This document shows, piece by piece, positions 1 to 4,779 of a stretch of DNA of 7,370 nucleotides (positions are counted from its first letter, which is position 1; each line of letters opens with the position of its first letter). Made by a program: the position numbers and the translations under genes. Under the pieces are notes generated by a model. That model saw only the letters and a list, made by a program, of their open reading frames with translations, ran no database searches and was not told where the DNA came from. Source of the stretch: an uncultured Eubacterium sp. (GTDB taxonomy: Bacteria > Bacillota > Clostridia > Lachnospirales > Lachnospiraceae); assembly GCA_910579075.1 (NCBI GenBank), contig CAJTSV010000126.1, positions 1 through 7,370 of the forward strand, given 5' to 3'.

Positions 1-216
1 AAGGAATGTCTGCTTACCGCGGATAGGGGTGTCCTGCAGTGTGCGATTATATGTGGCATGTAACTTTCTGCTTTCCATTCCGCATTTGGGACAACGACAT
101 TTATTCTGTTTGGACTTAATGAATATATGGAGAGTTTCCATATCCTCTTTATGGTCATAGACATAATAATTTTCATCCAGGAGAAAAGAATAATCTGTTG
201 TTTCTTTATATTTCAT
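1..216 (-). CDS. ISL3-family transposase, N-terminal 72 residues (cut by window edge)
   Basis: The frame runs from an ATG at 216 to the left edge without a stop and encodes 72 residues. It contains a small zinc-ribbon-like segment with C40, C42 and C45 (CRCPKCG), followed by H53, R58 and the sequence LQDTPIRGKQ. This is the hallmark N-terminal part of ISL3 transposases: a cysteine cluster, then an R..(x)D.P..G motif that precedes the helix-turn-helix and the DDE catalytic domain. Those later domains are outside the window, so activity cannot be judged. An in-frame ATG at 228 is an alternative start. I prefer 216 because the peptide then begins MKYKETTDYSFLLDE, as I would expect for this group. 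The gene moves its own element and has no functional link to its neighbours. Confidence 0.85.
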   Translation of the reverse strand, partial: MKYKETTDYSFLLDENYYVYDHKEDMETLHIFIKSKQNKCRCPKCGMESRKLHATYNRTLQDTPIRGKQTFL

Positions 217-250
217 TGATATCCACATCCCATCGTCATATGATAGTAAT

Positions 251-279
251 ATTTTACCATATATACCTTAACTTAAGAA
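251..279 (-). promoter_or_regulatory. Probable transposase promoter (extended -10)
   Basis: On the minus strand there is TAAAAT (251-256) preceded by TGG, which gives an extended -10 of the TGn type. Seventeen bases upstream lies a poor -35, TTCTTA (274-279). The site is about 35 bp before the transposase ATG. A different -35, TTGATA, lies further out but its spacing to a usable -10 is too long. The surrounding DNA is so AT-rich that promoter-like strings are expected by chance, hence the low confidence. Confidence 0.35.
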
Positions 280-294
280 ATATAATATCAAAAC

Positions 295-324
295 TAAAGG
301 CAGATATTTTCATATCTGCCTTTA
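295..324. terminator. Perfect 13-bp hairpin inside the IS end
   Basis: TAAAGGCAGATAT (295-307) pairs perfectly with ATATCTGCCTTTA (312-324) around a 4-nt loop, TTTC. The arms start with an A run and end with a T run, so the structure can read as a weak intrinsic terminator in both directions. It lies between the IS edge and the transposase promoter, where ISs often carry a structure that blocks transcription entering from outside. The T tract is only three bases long, so termination is inferred; it could instead be a transposase-binding palindrome. Confidence 0.6.
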
Positions 325-348
325 ACAGAATACCCAAAGTTTAGAAAG

Positions 349-364
349 AACCTGTAAACCTGTA
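349..364. repeat. 8-bp tandem repeat at the IS/gene junction
   Basis: The octamer aacctgta occurs twice without a gap (349-356 and 357-364), exactly where the proposed IS end meets the truncated nuclease gene. If the IS ends at 352, the adjoining 8 bp, tgtaaacc (353-360), would be the target-site duplication, since ISL3 elements generate 8-bp duplications. The tandem repeat may be a coincidence of the IS end (aacc) repeating the end of the target (aacc). Confidence 0.5.
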
Positions 365-1724
365 TTCGGATTTTTATTTTCTGCTGCAGGAAGGATTTCT
401 GGATGAAAAAGAAGAAGCATTTTTCCGGAGGATTTCGGCAGATATGGACGACGCGGATGCGACGGAAGCACTCAGCCAGCTTTCCCGGTATCTGTATAAG
501 TATTATGGCAGAAAAACGGTTATCCTGCTGGATGAGTATGACGCACCGATGCAGGAGGCGTATATGAACGGGTACTGGGACGAAATGGCACGGTTTATCC
601 GCAGCCTGTTCCATGCCTCGTTTAAGTCCAATCCATTTCTGGAGCGGGCTGTCCTGACCGGAGTGACGAGGGTCAGCAAAGAGTCTGTTTTTTCGGATTT
701 GAATAATCTGAAGGTAATTACGGCAACATCCAGAAAATACGAAACAGCGTTTGGATTTACCGAAGATGAGGTGTTTCAGGCACTGGAAGAATTCGGCCTG
801 CAGGACACAAGGGATGAGGTAAAGAAATGGTATGACGGATTCCGGTTTGGAAACAGCGACAATATTTATAATCCGTGGTCTGTTATCAGCTATCTGGATG
901 AAAAGGAACTAAGGCCATTCTGGATGAATACCAGCTCCAATACCCTGGCAGCGGATTTGATTCGGAAAGGAAATACAGATATTAAAATCTGCATGGAAGA
1001 CTTGATGCATGGGAAGGACATCTGCACATCCATGGATGAGCAGTTTGTATTCAGCCAGCTGGGACGAAGGCCGGATGCTGTCTGGAGCCTTCTGGCAGCA
1101 TGCGGCTATCTGAAAGTGACAGGCTGCTGCCGGCGGGACGGCAGGGAAGAATATACGCTGGCCATTGTGAATTTTGAAGTGCAGGAAATGTTCGGCCAGA
1201 TGTTTCTGGACTGGTTTTCAGATGAGTCCTGTCAGTACAGTGATTTTAAAGAAGCGCTGTTATCCGGCGATATCCAAAGGATGAATGCTTATTTAAATGA
1301 GATTTTATTTTATACACTCAGCCGCTATGATACTGGGAAAAGGTTTTCGAAATCCAGAATTCATGAAAATTTTTATCATGGATTTGTCCTCGGCCTGATT
1401 GCAGGGCTCAGGAGCCGTTATGTGATTTCGTCAAACCGGGAAAGCGGATTTGGAAGGTATGACGTTATGCTGCTGCCGCTGAATCCGGCTGATGACGGGA
1501 TGATTCTGGAATTTAAAGTGATGGACGCGGATAAGGAGCAAAGCCTGCAGGACACCGTCGATGCAGCGCTGCGCCAGATTATCGAAAAGAAATATTTTGC
1601 AGAGCTGGAAACAAAGGGAATCCGCAGGGAAAATATCCGGATATACGGGTTTGCATTTACCGGCAAAGAAGTACTGGCAGGCGGCGGGCCTGCACCGGCA
1701 TATGAACAGGAATATAAGGGCTGA
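353..1724 (+). pseudogene. AAA-ATPase-like / PD-(D/E)XK nuclease protein, 5'-truncated by the IS
   Basis: This is the C-terminal four fifths of a protein of the AAA-ATPase-like family (the PF09820 type) fused to a PD-(D/E)XK nuclease-like domain (the PF08011 type). Family members usually have about 500-580 residues; about 456 codons remain. Coding similarity begins upstream of the first ATG (444): the codons from about 360 read LYSDFYFLLQEGFLDEKEE, typical internal sequence of this family. The N-terminal segment that should hold the Walker A loop is absent. Numbering from the ATG at 444, Walker B is VILLDEYD (D30, E31), followed by the conserved LTGVTRVSKES block near 70-80. The nuclease core has D340 and the E356-F-K358 pair. 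An in-frame TAG at 342 closes the frame upstream. GGAGG at 427-431 lies 12 nt before ATG 444, so a 426-residue product is possible. The function of this family is not established; the loss of the P-loop suggests a decaying gene. Confidence 0.85.
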
Positions 1725-1756
1725 TATATATAAGTTTTGGAAAGGGGAGATTGGTT

Positions 1757-2755
1757 ATGACAGCAGGGGAACTTGGGAAAATGCCTAAAATAGAACTGCA
1801 CTGCCATCTGGACGGTTCTCTGGGCAGGGCCTTTTTGGAAAAGCGGCTGGGCAGGGAGGTGTCACCGCAGGAGCTGTCTGTGCCGGATGACTGTGCCAGC
1901 CTGGCGGAGTATCTGGAAAAATTTGCACTGCCGTGTTCCTGCCTGATGGACGAAGAAGGGCTGGAAGGCGCGGGACATGATATCTTAAAAACAATGAGCG
2001 CAGAGCAGGTCTGCTATGCCGAAATCCGGTTTGCCCCGCTGCTGTCCGTGACAGCGCAGATGGGGACGCAGCAGGTGCTTGCGGCACTGCTGCGGGGCCT
2101 GGAACGCGGGCGCAGGGAGTCTGGCACGGAATACAATGTCATTGTCTGTGCAATGCGCCACCATACGCAGGAACAGAATTATGAGATGATAAAGGCAGCC
2201 AGCCGTTTTCTGGGCAGCGGTGTCTGTGCGGCAGACCTGGCCGGGGACGAGGCGCGTTATCCGATGTCCGGTTTTATGGAGCTGTTTGCAAAAGTCCGCC
2301 GGCTTGGGATGCCGTTTACCATTCATGCCGGGGAATGCGGGAATGCGGCGAATATCGAGGATGCCCTGCGGGCCGGGGCTGCAAGGATTGGGCACGGCAT
2401 TGCGATGCGCGGGAATCCCGCGCTGCAGGAAAAGCTGGCCCGGGCCCGGACTGGCGTGGAAATGTGCCCGGTCAGCAACCTGCAGACAAAAGCGGTGGAA
2501 AGCACGGCACATTATCCGCTGCGGGAATTTTTAGATGCCGGCATTGCAGTCAGCATCAATACGGATAACCGCACGGTAAGCCGCACCTCTCTGACAGGCG
2601 AGCTGGTTTTTATCCAGAAAACGTATGCAGTCAGTGACGATGAGATTTTGCAGCTGATGAGAAATGCAGTACAGACGTCGTTTGCGGATGCAGATGTAAA
2701 AAAGCGGCTTCAGCAAAAGCTTGCGGAATTTGAAAAGCAGCCTGCGGCTGTGTAA
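1757..2755 (+). CDS. add: Adenosine deaminase
   Basis: This cytosolic zinc enzyme of the amidohydrolase fold hydrolyses (deoxy)adenosine to (deoxy)inosine and ammonia, feeding purine salvage. At 332 residues it is the usual length. Numbering from ATG 1757, the metal and catalytic residues are visible: H15 and H17 in ELHCHLDGS, H190 and E193 in HAGE, H213 in GHG, and D270 in SINTDN. The block CPVSNLQTKAV is typical of adenosine rather than adenine deaminases. The residue after the zinc aspartate is N271 instead of the D seen in mammalian and E. coli enzymes; I believe NTDN is a recurrent bacterial variant. An in-frame TTG at 1751 is only 1 nt from the Shine-Dalgarno AGGGGAG (1743-1749), whereas ATG 1757 is 7 nt away, so I chose ATG. 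The gap to the nuclease remnant is 32 nt. A weak promoter (TGAACA 1703-1708, TATATA 1725-1730, 16-bp spacer) may serve it. Confidence 0.93.
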   Translation: MTAGELGKMPKIELHCHLDGSLGRAFLEKRLGREVSPQELSVPDDCASLAEYLEKFALPCSCLMDEEGLEGAGHDILKTMSAEQVCYAEIRFAPLLSVTAQMGTQQVLAALLRGLERGRRESGTEYNVIVCAMRHHTQEQNYEMIKAASRFLGSGVCAADLAGDEARYPMSGFMELFAKVRRLGMPFTIHAGECGNAANIEDALRAGAARIGHGIAMRGNPALQEKLARARTGVEMCPVSNLQTKAVESTAHYPLREFLDAGIAVSINTDNRTVSRTSLTGELVFIQKTYAVSDDEILQLMRNAVQTSFADADVKKRLQQKLAEFEKQPAAV

Positions 2756-2778
2756 AGCGTGGAAACAGCCGCAGGCTG
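2738..2778. terminator. Bidirectional 14-bp hairpin between convergent genes
   Basis: CAGCCTGCGGCTGT (2738-2751) pairs perfectly with ACAGCCGCAGGCTG (2765-2778) around a 13-nt loop. The left arm is the last coding part of the adenosine deaminase gene, and the loop begins at the final G of its last Val codon, followed by the stop codon. The right arm ends 4 nt before the stop of the oncoming permease gene. In the minus direction the stem is followed by CTTTTC, a short T-rich tail suited to termination of the ABC operon. In the plus direction the tail (AGTTCT) is poor. The stem is very GC-rich and should be strong; termination is inferred. Confidence 0.75.
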
Positions 2779-2782
2779 AGTT

Positions 2783-3583
2783 CTAGATATGCAGGTCTTT
2801 TTTGCAGAATACGGCAATCCCTGCCATATAAAGGGCGGCAGCGCCGGCCAGCAATGCCAGCATGCCAAGGACAGCGCTGTTTTCGCCCGCTGCCATGCCA
2901 GATGCGTCAAAAAGGGTAAAAAACGTAAAATACTTAACCACGTCTGCCTGTTCGCCGGCATTTGCCAGCATCTGCAGGACGTACATCAGTGCCGGAATGC
3001 CTGCGCCGAAGGCAATGCTGTATTTTGTATCGGAAAACAGGCACGAAGCCAGAAAACAGATGCTCCCGATAAATAAGTGCAGGCTTAACAGGGCGGCATT
3101 TAATGCACAAAGCTCTGTTACGGCCAGTTCGCCCGGAAAATAAACCTGCGCTGCTGCAACTTCCAGTACGGATGTATAAACAATAAGCAGCAGTATGCCG
3201 CTGATAAGTACAGACATCTGCGTCACGGCGACGGTTCTGCGTTTTACGGGTGCTGCTAATAAGGCGGCCATGGAACCTGTGTCCGTATATTTTGCGATAA
3301 GGCCGTTTCCGCGCAGAATGCAGAATGCCATCGGAAACACGAGCAGGATAAATCCATAGAGGTAGGAAATCAGAAAGCCAGCCAGGCTTGCCGCCCCGGT
3401 ACTCATTCCAACCGCCGCCATCAGCTCCGGCATGATTTCGTAAAAGCTGTCCAGTGTTTCCATCATTTTGGGGTCATACATGCTGATTATGATTGTCACA
3501 TACATGGTTATAATGGCAGCGAATATAAGGAGTAATTTCAGGCTTCCTTTCATTTCCCGCCTGTATAAGGTCATATTAAGCAT
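2783..3583 (-). CDS. ABC-2-type transporter permease
   Basis: This integral membrane subunit of a two-gene ABC exporter has 266 residues from ATG 3583. Six hydrophobic stretches are visible, at about 16-36, 66-90, 118-142, 158-183, 188-209 and 238-260. A longer extracytoplasmic loop with an acidic stretch (DPKMMETLDSF) follows helix 1, and a basic loop (APVKRR) precedes helix 3. This arrangement fits the ABC2_membrane permeases that pair with a single-domain ATPase. A GTG at 3592 is in frame, but it lies inside the likely ribosome site GGGGGTGG (3589-3596), 5 nt before the ATG, so the ATG is preferred. The start overlaps the end of the ATPase gene by 8 nt (ATGCTTAA), implying translational coupling. 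The substrate is unknown; such pairs are often annotated as drug, peptide or lipid exporters. Confidence 0.88.
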   Translation of the reverse strand: MLNMTLYRREMKGSLKLLLIFAAIITMYVTIIISMYDPKMMETLDSFYEIMPELMAAVGMSTGAASLAGFLISYLYGFILLVFPMAFCILRGNGLIAKYTDTGSMAALLAAPVKRRTVAVTQMSVLISGILLLIVYTSVLEVAAAQVYFPGELAVTELCALNAALLSLHLFIGSICFLASCLFSDTKYSIAFGAGIPALMYVLQMLANAGEQADVVKYFTFFTLFDASGMAAGENSAVLGMLALLAGAAALYMAGIAVFCKKDLHI

Positions 3584-4406
3584 TTTTTCCACCCCCGTAA
3601 TAGTTTAGAAAGATTGCTTCAAGGCTCTGTTTTGCCGTGACGGTAACATCCGTTCCATTTGAAGTTTCGTTTCGGATGCCGTGAAAGTCCCGTGCAAAGT
3701 CTGCTGCCTCCTGCGGTGAATCCAGATGGACGGTATAAGTACGCATATGGCGTTCCCGCAGGGTTTCAGCCGGGTCACAGGCCACAAGCGTTCCGTTTCG
3801 GATAATGCCGATACGGTCGCAGGTGCGTTCCACTTCTTCGAAAATATGGCTTGACAGCAGGATGGTCCTGCCTTTCTTTTTTTCTTCTGAAAGCAGTTCA
3901 ATAAAACGGTTCTGCATGACAGGGTCCAGCCCGCTGGTCGGCTCATCTAAAATCAGTATCTCAGGGCTGTGCATAAAGGCAGAGATAATGCCAAGCTTTT
4001 GCTTCATTCCCTTGCTCATTTTTTTGATTCTGCCTCTCGGGTCAAATTCAAACCGTTCAAGCAGCTCCTGCATGCGGCTGTCTTTTCCGATTCTGCGGTA
4101 ATCCGACATAAATTTCAGGAAATCCCTGCCGGTCATATCATCAAAAAAGCTGATTTCCCCGGGGATATAGCCGAGTCTTTTCTGGATTTCATCCCGTTTT
4201 GCCCAGCAGTCCAGCCCGCCAATCTGGCAGCTGCCTGCTGCCGGGCGGACAAAACCCATCAAATGGCGGATTGTGGTCGTTTTGCCGGCGCCGTTCGGGC
4301 CGAGAAAACCAAAGACCTCGCCTTGTTCCACCTGGATAGACACATCAAATATGCCTTTTCCCAGGCCGTAATCCCGGGTCAGGTGCTGTACATGTATCAT
4401 GTTCAT
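3576..4406 (-). CDS. ABC transporter ATP-binding protein
   Basis: This cytoplasmic 276-residue nucleotide-binding subunit dimerises and drives the permease encoded just downstream. Its motifs are Walker A GPNGAGKT at 36-43, signature MSKGMKQ at 130-136, Walker B ILILDEP at 150-156 (catalytic E155), D-loop SGLD at 158-161, and the switch histidine H187 in SSHIFEE. The Q-loop position reads YIPGE (80-84), with G83 where the usual glutamine sits. This is typical of a subgroup of exporter ATPases with a (Y/L)xPGE motif. The C-terminal 80 or so residues are a family-variable tail. ATG 4406 is chosen because AAAGGAG (4415-4421) lies 8 nt upstream; a second ATG at 4400 is less well placed. It is the first gene of a leftward operon with its own promoter at 4455-4482. 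Confidence 0.93.
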   Translation of the reverse strand: MNMIHVQHLTRDYGLGKGIFDVSIQVEQGEVFGFLGPNGAGKTTTIRHLMGFVRPAAGSCQIGGLDCWAKRDEIQKRLGYIPGEISFFDDMTGRDFLKFMSDYRRIGKDSRMQELLERFEFDPRGRIKKMSKGMKQKLGIISAFMHSPEILILDEPTSGLDPVMQNRFIELLSEEKKKGRTILLSSHIFEEVERTCDRIGIIRNGTLVACDPAETLRERHMRTYTVHLDSPQEAADFARDFHGIRNETSNGTDVTVTAKQSLEAIFLNYYGGGKNA

Positions 4407-4425
4407 GGAAATTTCTCCTTTGCGC

Positions 4426-4445
4426 AGTCTGGTCTGAACCAGTCT
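4426..4445. promoter_or_regulatory. Operator-like dyad in the ABC operon leader
   Basis: The plus-strand arms AGtCTGGT (4426-4433) and ACCAGtCT (4438-4445) are inverted repeats with one mismatched pair around a 4-bp centre. The dyad lies just downstream of the ABC promoter, at about +4 to +23 of the inferred start, and ends a few bases before the ribosome site. Its size and position suit a repressor such as a TetR- or MarR-type protein, which commonly controls exporters of this class. No such regulator gene is in the window. It could instead simply be a small leader hairpin. Confidence 0.45.
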
Positions 4446-4454
4446 TTATGTTCT

Positions 4455-4482
4455 ATTGTACCGGATTGGCTCAGATTTTCAA
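4455..4482 (-). promoter_or_regulatory. Sigma-A promoter of the ABC operon
   Basis: Reading leftwards, the -35 is TTGAAA (4477-4482) and the -10 is TACAAT (4455-4460), with a 16-bp spacer. Each hexamer differs from consensus at one position. Transcription should start near 4448, giving a leader of about 40 nt that contains a dyad and the ribosome site of the ATPase gene. Confidence 0.75.
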
Positions 4483-4539
4483 GGGCCGGAAATAAAATCA
4501 GCTTCGTTTTCCGGCAAGATGGCCGGGTGGATTTATCCG

Positions 4540-4628
4540 CTGCCAGAGTGGGATTTGTGGCAGTGGCCGGGGTGTCTGGTTCGGGCAAATATTCGCTTTG
4601 CGAATGGGAAGTGCTGTGTGAACTGTAA
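4540..4628 (+). other. Orphan P-loop-like reading-frame end, possible gene remnant
   Basis: In one plus-strand frame the intergenic DNA reads VAVAGVSGSGKYSL (4560-4598), then nine more codons and a TAA at 4626-4628. GVSGSGK followed by S-S-L is the Walker A of UvrA-type ATPases. Here the first serine is a tyrosine (TAT at 4590-4592), one base from a serine codon. No Shine-Dalgarno and start precede it sensibly, and upstream the frame runs into DNA that is antisense to the ABC ATPase. It may be a tiny remnant of a lost ATPase gene or a chance match. It lies upstream of the kinase promoter, so it is not a leader peptide of the kinase. Confidence 0.25.
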
Positions 4629-4634
4629 CTAAAA

Positions 4635-4658
4635 CAGATTCCAAATGTACCGAATCTG
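4635..4658. promoter_or_regulatory. Inverted repeat upstream of the kinase promoter
   Basis: CAGATTC (4635-4641) and GAATCTG (4652-4658) are perfect 7-bp inverted arms separated by 10 bp. Their centre-to-centre distance is 17 bp, roughly one and a half helical turns. The repeat ends 11 bp before the -35 of the kinase promoter, with its midpoint near -58 relative to the inferred start. This is a standard place for an activator site. The binding protein is unknown. Confidence 0.4.
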
Positions 4659-4669
4659 CATGTCCTGTA

Positions 4670-4698
4670 TTGAAAATGAAAGGTGAATATCTTATAAT
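4670..4698 (+). promoter_or_regulatory. Sigma-A promoter of the kinase operon
   Basis: TTGAAA (4670-4675) and a perfect TATAAT (4693-4698) are separated by 17 bp, which is nearly ideal. The start should fall near 4705, leaving a leader of about 75 nt before ATG 4780. That leader can form a small stem, CAGCC (4734-4738) with GGCTG (4746-4750). The promoter is back to back with the ABC promoter, so the two units are divergent, with about 190 bp between their -35 boxes. Confidence 0.85.
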
Positions 4699-4779
4699 AG
4701 ATACAGTGCCAAAACAGGCAGGACGAAATGGAGCAGCCGGGTTCTGGCTGACAGAATGCAGCAGGAGGGAATTTTGGTT

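Larger units (their letters stand above)
1..352 (-). mobile_element. Partial ISL3-family insertion sequence (transposase-proximal end)
   Basis: This AT-rich segment contains the start of an ISL3-type transposase reading leftwards, about 125 bp of noncoding DNA upstream of it, a perfect hairpin, and then an abrupt change into a 5'-truncated gene. Read on the minus strand, the proposed outer end begins GGTTCTTTCTAAAC. This resembles ISL3-family terminal repeats, which usually begin with GG followed by a TCTTT-like run. The right boundary near 352 is inferred from that motif and from where coding homology of the neighbouring gene resumes. The other end lies left of the window, so the inverted repeat cannot be matched here. 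The family assignment is fairly safe; the exact edge is less so. Confidence 0.7.

Noticed and set aside
1985..2512. Long minus-strand open frame antisense to adenosine deaminase
   Set aside because: It has no ribosome site or recognisable domain, and the plus strand encodes a complete enzyme with all metal ligands.
2564..2569. Asn instead of the second Asp in the NTD(D/N) motif of adenosine deaminase as a sign of inactivation
   Set aside because: The zinc-ligand Asp (D270) is present, and NTDN is, to my knowledge, a recurrent variant in Gram-positive deaminases. All other active-site residues are intact.
4591..4605. Small palindrome ATTCGC-TTT-GCGAAT
   Set aside because: The 6-bp arms with a 3-nt loop stand alone, are not placed relative to either promoter in a telling way, and are within chance expectation.
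3969..4628. Long open frame on the plus strand across the start of the ABC ATPase gene
   Set aside because: Most of it is antisense to the well-supported ATPase gene and reads as low-plausibility protein. Only its last part, with the P-loop-like motif, is kept as a possible remnant.
4756..4779. Upstream ATG (4756) as the kinase start
   Set aside because: No ribosome site precedes it, and the AGGAGG box lies inside that extension, positioned to serve a start further downstream.
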